Below, one piece after another: positions 35,383-44,594 of a stretch of DNA of 64,000 nucleotides. Positions within the stretch are counted from its first letter, which is position 1. The number at the start of each line of letters is the position of its first letter. This DNA is from Tahibacter aquaticus (lineage in GTDB: Bacteria > Pseudomonadota > Gammaproteobacteria > Xanthomonadales > Rhodanobacteraceae), in contig NZ_SNZH01000004.1 of NCBI RefSeq assembly GCF_004363655.1, positions 186,001 to 250,000 on the forward strand, written 5' to 3'. A model generated the notes under the pieces. It was not told where the DNA came from. It worked only from the letters and a program-made list of their open reading frames with translations, and ran no database searches. Position numbers and translations under genes: made by a program.

Positions 35383-35831
35383 TGGTTGCTCTCCGTCATT
35401 GCGAACGTGAATGACACGGCGGGCCCCGCGCCGTGCGACCGGAGCAGCCCGCGCCCCTGACGCGTCTGCCTCCCCCCAATTCCCCAACGCGAAACGGCGC
35501 CCATGGCGAACGCTTCTTTTCGCACAAATTGCCAAAGTTACTTAGCTTCAATACGCATCTTTTGTTCAATACAGGACAAGTGCAAGACGTGCCGCACAAT
35601 GCGGCGGCGCAGCAGACGGTTTTTCAAGCACTTGGCCGGGTTGTGCCAGGCCCGCCGGCGCCGCACGGCGCCCGGCAGCGGCAAAATATGCGCACGGCCC
35701 GGCCCGGCGGACTACACTGTGCCCGCGCAAAGGCCCGGCGCCGCCACGATGGCACGCCGGTGCCGCCGGCAGTGGCCGGCGCAACAGTCGCCACCATCGC
35801 AGGAAGCGGTGCGGCGGCAGGGGGAGCAAGG
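35383..35831. other. 449-bp divergent intergenic region
   Basis: This lies between the secreted beta-rich protein and ParA. It includes an AT-richer patch at 35515-35580 and should contain both promoters. No RNA or gene is supported. Confidence 0.4.
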
Positions 35832-36536
35832 GTGTTTCGTATCCTCGTCGCCAACAGCAAGGGCGGCTGCGGCAAGACCACCATCACCAGCACGCTGGCG
35901 GGCTATTTCGCCCGCGCCGGCCGCCAGACCACCCTGGTCGATTGCGATCCGCAGGGCTCGTCCCTGGCCTGGTCGCAGCTGCGTCCCGCCCATCGGCCGC
36001 CGATCCGTGCGCTGGCCAGCAACGACCCTGCCCATGGCCTCAGCCCCGGCTGGGTCTTGCGCCTGCCGGCCGATACCCAGGTGCTGCTCATCGATACGCC
36101 GGCCGGCTTGCGCGCCCACGAGTTCGTGCCCTTCGCGCGCCATGCCGACGTATTGCTGGTACCGCTGGTGCCCTCGCCACTGGACCTGCGCGCCACGCTG
36201 GGCTTTCTCGACATCGTGCGGCGCCTGCCCGAAGTGCGCCAGGGCAGCCTGCGGGTCGCCCTGATCGCCAACCGCCTGCGCGAGCGCGCCGTCGCCACGC
36301 GCGAACTCGATGCCACGCTGGGCCGGCTGACCCAGGCCGCGCTGATCCGTGTGCGCGATTCGCAGACCTATGTACGCCTGGCCGGCAGCGGCCTCAGCCT
36401 GTTCGAAGACGACAGTGCCGCCGCGCGCAGCCACCGCGACGACTGGAACCCACTGCTGAGCTGGCTGGAGCAGCGCGCCGCCGAATGCGCCACCAGCGGC
36501 AAGGTCGCCTTTCTGCCGGCCGTGCGGCGCCGCTGA
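35832..36536 (+). CDS. Orphan ParA-type ATPase
   Basis: 234 residues starting at a GTG with the RBS AGGGGGAG. Deviant Walker A is KGGCGKTT (residues 10-17), with VDCDPQGS and LLIDTPAG as the A' and Walker B motifs. Such proteins position plasmids, chromosomes or protein clusters by ATP-dependent gradients. No ParB partner is seen within the window, so it is an orphan with an unknown cargo. It is a short form without an N-terminal HTH. Confidence 0.9.
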   Translation: MFRILVANSKGGCGKTTITSTLAGYFARAGRQTTLVDCDPQGSSLAWSQLRPAHRPPIRALASNDPAHGLSPGWVLRLPADTQVLLIDTPAGLRAHEFVPFARHADVLLVPLVPSPLDLRATLGFLDIVRRLPEVRQGSLRVALIANRLRERAVATRELDATLGRLTQAALIRVRDSQTYVRLAGSGLSLFEDDSAAARSHRDDWNPLLSWLEQRAAECATSGKVAFLPAVRRR

Positions 36537-36686
36537 AACGCTGCGCATTGGCAGACCCCGCATCCGCTCGGTCCGTCACCGTTCCGGTGCGCAGAAACCG
36601 GCACGGCGCGGCGTTGGCAATCGACTAACACCTGCCACGACAGGCTGCGTATACAACACCGCGTTGCAACCGCGCGGCGTTCTTGC

Positions 36687-37088
36687 ATGCGCCATACCCT
36701 TTCTTGAGTGAGTGCGCTCGCGCTGGCCTTGACCGCGAACCAGGCCCAGGCGGTCCCTGTCAGCCCCAACGGCAGCGGCCAGGTGCTGCTGTTTCCGTAT
36801 TACACCGTGCAATCGCGCCAGAGCACCCTGCTCACGCTGAGCAACAGCAGCGAGCACGCCAAGATCAGGCAGGTGAATTTCCGCGGAGGCTACACCGGCC
36901 GCCACGTACTCGGCTTCGATCTGGTGCCGGGCACCAGGGACAGCTGGAGCGGGACCGTCTTCTCCCGGCCTGACGCCGACGCCGCAGCGCTAGCGACCAG
37001 CGACAGCAGCGGCACCCTGCCCGCATTCGCCGCCGGCTCGACCGGCCCGGCGCTGCAGATACGTTCTACGTTTGCCGTTCAGGGTTGA
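36687..37088 (+). pseudogene. Remnant of a secreted surface-protein gene
   Basis: An ATG at 36687 is followed after six codons by TGA (36705-36707), and the same frame then continues with a typical signal peptide (ALALALTANQAQA) and a mature start VSPNGSGQVLLFPYYTV. The frame ends after about 110 further residues, at STFAVQG. Full-length members of this type in related bacteria (from memory) are several hundred residues long. So the gene has a nonsense change in the signal peptide and has lost its C-terminus. A GTG restart at 36708 cannot be excluded. It overlaps the 3' end of the esterase by 10 bp. Confidence 0.6.
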
Positions 37089-38923
37089 AACCCGTCTTTC
37101 ATGATGACGTCCGAGGCGCCCAGGGAAATGATCTCGAACGCATCCAGGCGTGCCTCGCCCGCGGCACCGGCGCTTTTCGCCACGGCGATGTTCAATGTTC
37201 CATCGGAAACATTGGTCACAAATCCCATGCGCAGCGCCTGGCGCAGCCCGGCCCAGCGGTACAGGTCGAAGCCAGCCAGCACCGGCGCGCCTTCGATGGC
37301 CACGTCGATGCCGCGCGCCACGGCGGTGAACCAGCGCCATTCGGAAAAATGCAGCGCGACCAGGTAGCGCCCGTTCGGCACCGTCCGCGCATAGCTGAAA
37401 CTGTTGCCGCGGCGCGTGGCGCGGTACAGCGTGTCGTCCTGCGTGCCCAGCAGGGTCGTCACGCCGCTGCCCAGGCTCTCCACGGCGCCGCCGCTGAAAC
37501 CGCTGTCGGCCGCGTAGCTCACGCCTTCACTGCTGGTGAAGGCGGCGCCGCCGGCATTCACGGCACTGAGCACCGGGCGCGGCACGCCAGCCGCCAGCAC
37601 CAGCACGCTGCTGACCGTGCTGGCCTGCAGGCTGCCGTCGCTGGCCGTGGCCTGGATGCGATACAGGCCGGGCTGGCCGGGCGTGATCCAGGCCAGCGCC
37701 GGGCTGGCCGCATCCACGTCCAGCGCCGTCACGGCCGGGCTTTCCAGCACCTGGAACGTCACCGTCGGCACGGCCTGCGGCTGTTCGTCGTCATCGACCA
37801 GGGCACGCAGGCGCAGCGGCTGGCCGACGCGGGCCACCGGCTCCAGCCACAGGGCGATGCGTGGCGCGCGGTTGGCCGGCGCCGGATGCACCACCCGCAC
37901 ACTGCGCGAAAACGTGCTGTTGCCACCGAGGTTGGCCACATAGCTGGTGCCCATGGCCTGTACGCGCAAAATCGTCGCTGTATTCGCCGGCACCGCCAGC
38001 GCCGGCGTGGTGAAGCTGCTGGTGCCGCTGGCCTGGCCGGCCAGCGCGCCGAAACCGTAGGCCACGCCGCTGGCCTGGGCGTCGGCGCTGACCGTGCCGG
38101 CGACATTGATACTCGCCGCATTGGTATACAAGGTGGCGCGCGTCGTCGGCGCGCTGAGGCTCAGCGCCGGCGCAGTCGCCACCATGGGCAGCCGCCAGCG
38201 CTGTGCCAGCATCCACGGCACCAGGCGCGCAATGGCGTAGGACTGGCTCCAGATGCCATGGTCGCCGCTGACGTATTCGGTATAGATCGGATCGCCGCCG
38301 CCGGCTCGCAAGGTGGCGACGCTGGTGCGCGAATTGTCCACCGGCACCGTGCCGTCGTTGGCGGCGTGGAAGAACCAGCTCGGCGTATTCCACAGACGGT
38401 CGCGGTCGATCGTCGAGCTGATCACGCCGGCCGGACAGACCGGAATCGCCGCAGCCGCCACCGCGTCGTAGCGCTGCAGGAAGCCGATGGTGCCGCCGCC
38501 GCCCATGGACAGGCCGCTCACGTACACACGCGCCGGATCGAAGCCGAACTCGCGCTGCACGTCGTCGAGAATATCCGCCAGCCCGGCGGTGGGATTGTCG
38601 TTGCCCCACCATTCCGGCGTCTGCGGCGCCACCATCACTACCGGCGTGCCCGCGGTCGCTGCAGCTTCCGCCAGCTGGAACGCGCCGTTGGCGCGATTGC
38701 CCAGCTGCGCCGTGTTGTTGCTGCCGGTCTCGCCGGCACCGTGCAGGAACAGCAGCACGGGACAGCGCCGGCTGGCACAGGCGGCCGGTACATGGATGCG
38801 ATAAGGCAGCGGCAGCGCGTTGCCGCCGTCGACCGAGCCGGTGCGATAGACGAAATCGCTGGCCGTCAAACCCCAAAGCGGCGTGCTGGTCAGGGCCAGC
38901 GCCGCAAATACCATTCTGCGCAT
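37079..38923 (-). CDS. Secreted esterase/PHB-depolymerase-like hydrolase with malectin domain
   Basis: 614 residues from the ATG at 38923; upstream residues in the longer frame are not conserved. Signal peptide MVFAALALTSTPLWG. The alpha/beta-hydrolase domain has LFLHGAGE, nucleophile S139 in GLSMGG, acid D190 in HAANDGTVP and H222 in SGDHGIW. The centre has Ig/cadherin-like repeats (residues 250-460). A malectin-like carbohydrate-binding domain covers about 470-600 (AVNAGGAAFTSSEG, VALHFSEW). It ends SDVIMKDGFQP, the shared tail. Likely an extracellular esterase acting on polymers or glycans. Confidence 0.9.
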   Translation of the reverse strand: MRRMVFAALALTSTPLWGLTASDFVYRTGSVDGGNALPLPYRIHVPAACASRRCPVLLFLHGAGETGSNNTAQLGNRANGAFQLAEAAATAGTPVVMVAPQTPEWWGNDNPTAGLADILDDVQREFGFDPARVYVSGLSMGGGGTIGFLQRYDAVAAAAIPVCPAGVISSTIDRDRLWNTPSWFFHAANDGTVPVDNSRTSVATLRAGGGDPIYTEYVSGDHGIWSQSYAIARLVPWMLAQRWRLPMVATAPALSLSAPTTRATLYTNAASINVAGTVSADAQASGVAYGFGALAGQASGTSSFTTPALAVPANTATILRVQAMGTSYVANLGGNSTFSRSVRVVHPAPANRAPRIALWLEPVARVGQPLRLRALVDDDEQPQAVPTVTFQVLESPAVTALDVDAASPALAWITPGQPGLYRIQATASDGSLQASTVSSVLVLAAGVPRPVLSAVNAGGAAFTSSEGVSYAADSGFSGGAVESLGSGVTTLLGTQDDTLYRATRRGNSFSYARTVPNGRYLVALHFSEWRWFTAVARGIDVAIEGAPVLAGFDLYRWAGLRQALRMGFVTNVSDGTLNIAVAKSAGAAGEARLDAFEIISLGASDVIMKDGFQP

Positions 38924-39113
38924 GATTGCATTCCCCGTCCGCCGGTCGTCCATGCTAGCGGCCGGTTCGCGCGCTATCGTGACGGCCATCGCGAATCGGA
39001 TCTGCGCCGTCGATGTCCCCGGCGGACATTCCTGCCCCTGCGCCGCCGAGCGGCCTCGTACACATGGCAGCCAAAGCGCGGCACAGGAATTCCGCACAAG
39101 TACACTGCTCAGG

Positions 39114-39623
39114 TCAGCCTTGCGACAGCTGCCATTCTTCCCGCGACAGCCCCATCACCAGGCATTCGTCCGCGCCAAACTGCTGCACGCCCTGGGCTTC
39201 GAAGCCCAGGCGCTGGTAGAACAGCTGGGCGCGCGTATTGGCGAGCAGCGGGTCGATGATCACCGCCATCACCTCGGCCGCGGCGAAACAGCGCTGCAAC
39301 GCCTGCTGCATCATCTGCGTGCCCCAGCCCTGGCCCAGGCAATCGGCCTCGCCTATCCACAGGTCGATCGCCCGCAGCTGCGGGCCGCAGTCGCCCCAGT
39401 AGTGCGAATCTTCCTGCTCCGGATCGATGATCTGCACAAAACCTATCGGCCGGCCGTCCAGTTCCGCGATCAGCTGCTCGCGCCAGTCGGGCCGCCGCGC
39501 CAGTTCCACCGGCCAGCCCCAGTCGTCGTGCGGGTCGGCACCCCAGACGTGCGGCTGTTCGTCCCAGTGCTGCAGCAGGGCGAGGTCGTCCAGGGTGGCC
39601 GTGCGCAAGACAAGACTGGGCAT
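39114..39623 (-). CDS. GNAT acetyltransferase, AAC(6')-like
   Basis: 169 residues from the ATG at 39623 with GGAG upstream. The N-terminal LLQHWDEQPHVWGADPHDDWGW pattern is that of the AAC(6')/IucB-like GNAT group, with the acetyl-CoA block LGQGWGTQMMQQAL. Members of this group modify aminoglycosides or hydroxamate precursors; resistance function cannot be claimed from sequence alone. It stands alone, 190 bp upstream of the esterase start. Confidence 0.86.
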   Translation of the reverse strand: MPSLVLRTATLDDLALLQHWDEQPHVWGADPHDDWGWPVELARRPDWREQLIAELDGRPIGFVQIIDPEQEDSHYWGDCGPQLRAIDLWIGEADCLGQGWGTQMMQQALQRCFAAAEVMAVIIDPLLANTRAQLFYQRLGFEAQGVQQFGADECLVMGLSREEWQLSQG

Positions 39624-39772
39624 GAATGTGCTCCGCAGCAGATAGGTTTTTGCGCTGCTCCGCGCTTAGGTAACTTGCACCCAGCCGAAGCGTGAGCGAG
39701 CTGAATACACGCCGCGCACATTTTGCACAAGTAGTCGCACAGGCGAAATCCACTTCACGCGGAGGACAACCC

Positions 39773-41767
39773 ATGCAAAAGCCGACGAGCCATCCGAACA
39801 TCCTGCTGATCCTGGTCGACCAGCTGCGCTTTCCGCGTTTCAGCTACGGCCCCGACGGCGGCTTCGCGCCGGGCCTGAAGGACGTCATCGGCTTCCAGGG
39901 CGACGCCGGCGGCATCAACCCCTGGCGCAAGTTCTTCCCCGGCTTCCAGGCCTTGCGCCAGAACGCCGTGGTGCTGCGCCAGCATACGATCGCCTCGTCG
40001 GCCTGCATTCCCAGCCGCGCCGCGATCATGACCGGCCAATACGGCACGCGCACCGGCGTCACCCAGACCGACGGCCTGTTCAAGAACGGCGACGCCGCCG
40101 CGTTTCCCTGGCTGGCCGCCGACGGCATCCCCACCCTGGGCCACTGGTTCCGCGCCGCCGGCTATCGCACGCACTACTTCGGCAAATGGCATGTGAGCAA
40201 CCCGCCGGACCACAGCCTGCAAAGCTACGGCTTCGACGACTGGGAACTGTCCTGGCCCGAGCCGCACGGCTCCAGCATCAACAACCTCGGCGTATACCGC
40301 GACGTCGGCTACGCCGACCTGGTCTGCGGCTTCCTGCGCGGCCAGGGCCTGGGCCTGGACTACAACCGCAAGCTCGCGCAGCAAGACCAGAGCAAGCCGC
40401 TGGGCGAACCGCCGGCGACCACGCAGAAGCCCTGGCTAGCCGTCGCCTCGTTCACCAATCCGCACGACATAGCGACGTATCCGGCGCTGCCCCGCGGCGT
40501 GGATCCGGACGGACCGAAGTTCGGCCCCCTGGCCGTACCCGCCGCTGGTGCGCGCAGCAATCCGCCGACTGCCGGCAGCCTGCGCGTGGATCTGAATCCG
40601 CTCGGGTTTCCGCAGGAAAACGCCCAGATTGCGCCCAGCACGGCGGAAACCCTGCACAACAAGCCGTCCTGCCAGTACGACTACGCCTACAAGATGGGCC
40701 TGGCCCTGGCCAGCAAGACCGGCCTGAGCGCGCAGGAACAGGCCGGCCTGGATGCGGTCACCGCGACGCTGATGTCGGGCATTCCGTTCCAGCTCACGCG
40801 CGACCCCGACCAGGCCGCGCAGCGCTTCCTGCAGTACTACGCCTGGCTGCAGCACCTGGTCGACGGGCATATCCACCGCGTGCTGACGGCGCTGGAAGAA
40901 TCCGGCCAGCGCGAAAACACCGTCGTCATGTTCCTGGCCGACCACGGCGAGTACGGCGCCGCGCACAATTACATGATTGAAAAATGGCATACCGCCTACC
41001 AGGAAGCCCTGCACGTGCCGGTGGTGATCCAGGCACCGCATATCCATAGCGGCGCCGAGCCGCGCCAGATCGACGCGCTGACCAGCCATGTCGACATCGT
41101 GCCGACCCTGCTCGGCCTGGCCGGCCTGGGCCCGCAGATCGACAGCCTGGCCGCCGAACTGCGCCAGACCCGGCCAGTGCCGCCGTTTGCCGGCGCCAAC
41201 CTGGCGCCGCTGATCCACAACCTCAGCGACACCGTGCACGAAGCCGACGGCGCGCCGCGCCTGGGCGTGCTGTTCGCCACCGACGACACCATCACCGAAC
41301 CGCTGAGCGACAAGACCGACCCGCACCAGCTGCACTCCGAGCACGAGTTCGCCGTGTTCCTGCAGGCAGTGGAAGCCGTGCGCAGCGGCGACAGCCGCGT
41401 ACCGCACAACGGCCCGGTGCCCGGCCTTCGCCCCGGCCCGGTACGCCAGCCCAACCACGTGCGCTGCGTACGCTCGGGCGGCTGGAAACTGTCGCGCTAT
41501 TTCGACCCCAGCGGCGAACATGCCGACGAATGGGAAATGTATAACCTCGACAGCGACGGCAACGAACTGACCAACCTGCTGCGCTTCGACGGCGCGTTCC
41601 CGACCCCGATCGACGACCTGCCGCAGGGCTATACGGCCGAACAGATCCGTGTGCGCGCCGAGGAACTGCACCAGCTGCTGCGCAAGCTGGAGGCAGAGAA
41701 ACTGTCCTGGCCGCAGCCGCCGCAGACCGAACAGATGGACAGCCGGCAGACGGCCGGCGTGGCGTAG
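39773..41767 (+). CDS. Sulfatase family hydrolase (formylglycine-type)
   Basis: 664 residues from the ATG at 39773 with a strong RBS GGAGGA. The sulfatase signature is SACIPSRAAIMTGQYG with the modified cysteine at C78. The metal-binding region starts at LLILVDQLR (Asp16) and ends with the LADHGEYG block near residue 395. No signal peptide is seen. The family hydrolyses sulfate esters, or phosphonates and choline sulfate in some branches. The maturing enzyme is not in the window. It is preceded by the divergent GNAT gene. Confidence 0.93.
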   Translation: MQKPTSHPNILLILVDQLRFPRFSYGPDGGFAPGLKDVIGFQGDAGGINPWRKFFPGFQALRQNAVVLRQHTIASSACIPSRAAIMTGQYGTRTGVTQTDGLFKNGDAAAFPWLAADGIPTLGHWFRAAGYRTHYFGKWHVSNPPDHSLQSYGFDDWELSWPEPHGSSINNLGVYRDVGYADLVCGFLRGQGLGLDYNRKLAQQDQSKPLGEPPATTQKPWLAVASFTNPHDIATYPALPRGVDPDGPKFGPLAVPAAGARSNPPTAGSLRVDLNPLGFPQENAQIAPSTAETLHNKPSCQYDYAYKMGLALASKTGLSAQEQAGLDAVTATLMSGIPFQLTRDPDQAAQRFLQYYAWLQHLVDGHIHRVLTALEESGQRENTVVMFLADHGEYGAAHNYMIEKWHTAYQEALHVPVVIQAPHIHSGAEPRQIDALTSHVDIVPTLLGLAGLGPQIDSLAAELRQTRPVPPFAGANLAPLIHNLSDTVHEADGAPRLGVLFATDDTITEPLSDKTDPHQLHSEHEFAVFLQAVEAVRSGDSRVPHNGPVPGLRPGPVRQPNHVRCVRSGGWKLSRYFDPSGEHADEWEMYNLDSDGNELTNLLRFDGAFPTPIDDLPQGYTAEQIRVRAEELHQLLRKLEAEKLSWPQPPQTEQMDSRQTAGVA

Positions 41768-41827
41768 GCCTACGGACACGGCGCCGAAACGGCGGCGCTG
41801 CACGGTGCCGCCGTCGCAAGCTCGTGC

Positions 41828-41855
41828 GGCGCCATTCGCTGCACTCATCGGCGCC
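41828..41855. repeat. Dispersed GCGAAT-type palindromic repeat, copy 3
   Basis: GGCGCCATTCGCT followed by GCACTCATCGGCGCC, downstream of the sulfatase and close in sequence to copy 1. It lies between the convergent sulfatase and XRE/MmyB genes. Confidence 0.55.
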
Positions 41856-41921
41856 CTGCCGGGGTACGGCATCGCCGTGCGAATGCGGCGGATGCTTCCC
41901 GCGCAAGCTTCCCCCACACCG

Positions 41922-42725
41922 CTACGCGGCGCGGAACCAGGCCTCCGTCGCCGCATCCGCCGGCACCAGGAATTCCACGCGCAGGTGCTCTACCCGCGTA
42001 TCCAGCGGTGCATGCAGGCTGGCGATCACGACGAACAGCGCAATACGCACGTCGTCGAAACGGTATCTGAGCAAAACCACCGGCGCGGCCTGCGCGCCGG
42101 GGTCACTCTGCAGCAGCTGCTTCACTTCCTCGTTGGCGGCCAGGCTGGCCACCCGTTCGTCGAATTCCGGCCGGCGCAGCTGGGCGTGTTCGGCCATGTA
42201 GCGGCGCAGCAGGCAGGCCGCTGCCTCGCTCCAGTTTTCCAGGCGTTCGCGGCCGGGGCCGCGGCGCAGCATCAGGTCGAAAAGATTTTCCTGCGGCACG
42301 TCGTCAATGGGCTGGCCACGCACCGCCGACCACAGTTTCGCCGCACCGCGATTGCCTTTTTCGATCCACACGCCATCGCGCAGCAACAAGGCCGGATAGG
42401 GTTCGTGGCTATGCAGGAAGGCCGCCATCGCGCGTTCGACCAGGCCGACTTCCTCGGCACCGCTGGCACTGCCTTCGAACATCGGCGCAAAACCCGCCGC
42501 CAGCAGCAACTGGTTCTGCCGCGTCACCGACAGGCCCAGCGCCGCGCTCAAGGCCAGCACCACGCCACGGCCGGGCCGGGCGCGGCCGCTTTCGAGGAAA
42601 CTCAGATGCCGCTGCGAAACACCGGCAGCCAGCGCGGTCTGCAGTTGCGAACGGCCCAGGCTGCGGCGATTCGCGCGCAACTGGTCGGCAAAGGAATCGG
42701 CAGCGGGCAGCAGTACGGCATTCAT
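41922..42725 (-). CDS. XRE regulator with MmyB-like ligand-binding domain
   Basis: 267 residues from ATG 42725. The HTH covers about 10-70 (SRSQLQTALAAGVSQRHLSFLESGR). The C-terminal 180 residues (LHSHEPYPALLLRDGVWIEKGN and LRYRFDDVRIALFVVIASL) match the MmyB-like ligand-binding domain found in actinobacterial and proteobacterial regulators; such domains bind lipophilic ligands. Its target is unknown. It is convergent with the sulfatase and divergent from 43023-43514. Confidence 0.88.
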   Translation of the reverse strand: MNAVLLPAADSFADQLRANRRSLGRSQLQTALAAGVSQRHLSFLESGRARPGRGVVLALSAALGLSVTRQNQLLLAAGFAPMFEGSASGAEEVGLVERAMAAFLHSHEPYPALLLRDGVWIEKGNRGAAKLWSAVRGQPIDDVPQENLFDLMLRRGPGRERLENWSEAAACLLRRYMAEHAQLRRPEFDERVASLAANEEVKQLLQSDPGAQAAPVVLLRYRFDDVRIALFVVIASLHAPLDTRVEHLRVEFLVPADAATEAWFRAA

Positions 42726-43022
42726 GCAGTCGTCCGATTGCGAGGGCAGCCGCCATGCTAGTACGCGCCGTTGCTGCCCCCGGCCGGGCCAGGGCGTACT
42801 GCGCAGACTCGCAACACGCCGTTTTTTCCCGCGCCGAAGCCGCCGCGCGCCGCCATGTGCTTCCTACCCATTTTCGCAAACTGCGTTTATCCATTTCTTG
42901 CGCGCTCGCCGCGGCACAGCCAGCAACCGCGCGGCTGATTACTTCGCGGGTAATTGTCGGTCTGCGCTGCGGCGGCTGAGCTAGGCCCCGCGGCCACCCT
43001 GCGCCGCCAACGGAGACCTCGC

Positions 43023-43514
43023 ATGAACAGCATCCTGAACAGCCTTGCCCTCGCCGCCCTCGTCTTCGCCGGCAGCGCCGCCGCCAGCGGCGCCGACGCC
43101 AACCACCACCCGCGCTGCCGCACCATCCACGGCGTGATCAACGACACCCAGGTCACCACCGGCTGCACCAGCCCCAGCGGCTTCTGCGCCGAAGGCACGG
43201 TCGACGGCAACCGCGGCTTCCACGGCACCACGTATTTCGTCATGGACGGCGCGGTACGCGGGCCGGCCACGGCGCCGAATACCCTGGCCACCTCGGGCCT
43301 GCTCACCTATACCTTGAGCAACGGCAGCCTGGTCGTGCGCGAAAGCGGCCTGTCCGGCCTCAAAGTCGGCGACGACGGCTATTTCACCGCGTTCCAGCAG
43401 GTGCAGTCGGGCAGCGGCCGCTATGCCGGCGCGACAGGCTATTTCTACGTCCTCGGCCAAGCCTTCCCCGACCATTTCGAGGCCGAGATCCAGGGCGAAA
43501 TCTGCACGCCGTAA
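43023..43514 (+). CDS. Small secreted beta-barrel-like protein (AOC-barrel-like)
   Basis: 163 residues with a signal peptide ending AAASG and RBS GGAGA. Three or four cysteines and a late FTAFQQVQSGSGRYAGATGYFYVLG block suggest an allene-oxide-cyclase barrel-like fold. No enzyme activity can be assigned. A GC hairpin follows. Between it and the preceding regulator is a 297-bp region with no other feature that I can support. Confidence 0.68.
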   Translation: MNSILNSLALAALVFAGSAAASGADANHHPRCRTIHGVINDTQVTTGCTSPSGFCAEGTVDGNRGFHGTTYFVMDGAVRGPATAPNTLATSGLLTYTLSNGSLVVRESGLSGLKVGDDGYFTAFQQVQSGSGRYAGATGYFYVLGQAFPDHFEAEIQGEICTP

Positions 43515-43524
43515 ATCGATTGCC

Positions 43525-43547
43525 GCGGCGGCGGGTACAGCCGCCGC
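43525..43547 (+). terminator. GC-rich hairpin after 43023-43514
   Basis: An 8-bp stem (GCGGCGGC / GCCGCCGC) with loop GGGTACA, 11 bp after the stop codon, without a T run. Confidence 0.45.
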
Positions 43548-43651
43548 CGCCGGCTGGAAATCTTTTCGACCGGTTTGCCGGCAACGCTGTCATCGTTGCC
43601 GCGCTGGCCGTATAGGCCATGGGCAAGTCCCCATCGCCTACGGAGCTTTCC

Positions 43652-44566
43652 ATGCCTGTCACCCGTCTCTTCCCGCTGTCTGCGCTGGCCGCGCTGCTGT
43701 TGGCCGCCCTGCCTGTCTGCGCCGGCACAACCGACTATCGCGACAGCCAGCGCGCACGCCTGGCGCAGGCGAACGACCGCGACAGCCTGGTCGCGGCCGT
43801 GCTGCTGGCCTTGCCGGCCGATATCGATGCCCCGATCGGCGCAGAAGTCGACGCGCCCCTGCAGCGCCTGCGCCAGGCCCATCCCGACGATACGCTCGCG
43901 CTGTACCTGGCCGCCGCCGTCTGCCAGATGCAGCCCGCCTGCAGCGATACCGCAGCCGCGCAGCGCCTGGTCGAGCGCGCACCGGAGAACGCGCTGCATT
44001 GGGTGTTGCTGCCGCACAAGGCCGCGCCGGACGCGCAGCGCCTGCACCAGGCCGCGCAGGCCAGCCAGGCGCAGCCGCATCTGGGCGAGCTGGTGCAGAT
44101 CCTGCGGCGAGCCCTGGGCGAGGACGCCGCGACGGCGAGTGCGCGCGCCGCCGCGCTCGATGCGATCCCCGTGCCGCGCCTGAGCCCGCTGCTCGACGCC
44201 TGCAAAGGTGCGCAGACGGCACAGCGCGACGACTGCATCGCCATCGGCCGCCTGCTGTTGCGCGACGAGCAAGGCGCCATCCTCAGCCGCATGATCGGCA
44301 GCGTGCTGCTGCGCCGGCTGCTGCCGGGTACGCCGGAAGCGGACCAGGCCAAGGAATTCCGCCGCCAGTACGTCTGGCTCAGCGAACACGTGGCAGAGAA
44401 AGACCCGGCGGTGCGCGTCACCCTGCAACGCGACATCGTCGCCCTCGGCGAGTGGGAAGCCTGGCAGCGCGCGGCCGAGCGCGCCGGCGCGGCACGCACG
44501 CCGCCGCAGGGCTGGACACCGGCCAACCCGCAAACCCTGCTGCTGTCCGAAGAGCGCAGCAAATAG
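43652..44566 (+). CDS. Secreted protein homologous to the kinase sensor domain
   Basis: 304 residues with signal peptide ALAALLLAALPVCAG. The mature protein is alpha-helical and repeat-like. Its last 95 residues (SRMIGSVLLRRL, FRRQYVWLSEH, GEWEAWQRAAERAG, PQTLLLSEERSK) are clearly homologous to the C-terminal end of the Ser/Thr kinase at 45378-47675 (TRMIGSAMTRRL, MRRQYVWLSEH, GEWNAWLRAADRLG, PQSLLLSEERN). It is thus a free paralogue of the kinase's outer domain. It lies 28 bp upstream of the sigma-factor gene and probably shares its transcript. No catalytic motif. Confidence 0.82.
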   Translation: MPVTRLFPLSALAALLLAALPVCAGTTDYRDSQRARLAQANDRDSLVAAVLLALPADIDAPIGAEVDAPLQRLRQAHPDDTLALYLAAAVCQMQPACSDTAAAQRLVERAPENALHWVLLPHKAAPDAQRLHQAAQASQAQPHLGELVQILRRALGEDAATASARAAALDAIPVPRLSPLLDACKGAQTAQRDDCIAIGRLLLRDEQGAILSRMIGSVLLRRLLPGTPEADQAKEFRRQYVWLSEHVAEKDPAVRVTLQRDIVALGEWEAWQRAAERAGAARTPPQGWTPANPQTLLLSEERSK

Positions 44567-44594
44567 CCCGGCGCCGCTCTACCATCGCCACGCC

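Noticed and set aside
39114-39623. Aminoglycoside resistance gene.
   Set aside because: Only the general AAC(6')-like GNAT pattern is seen; many relatives act on other substrates.
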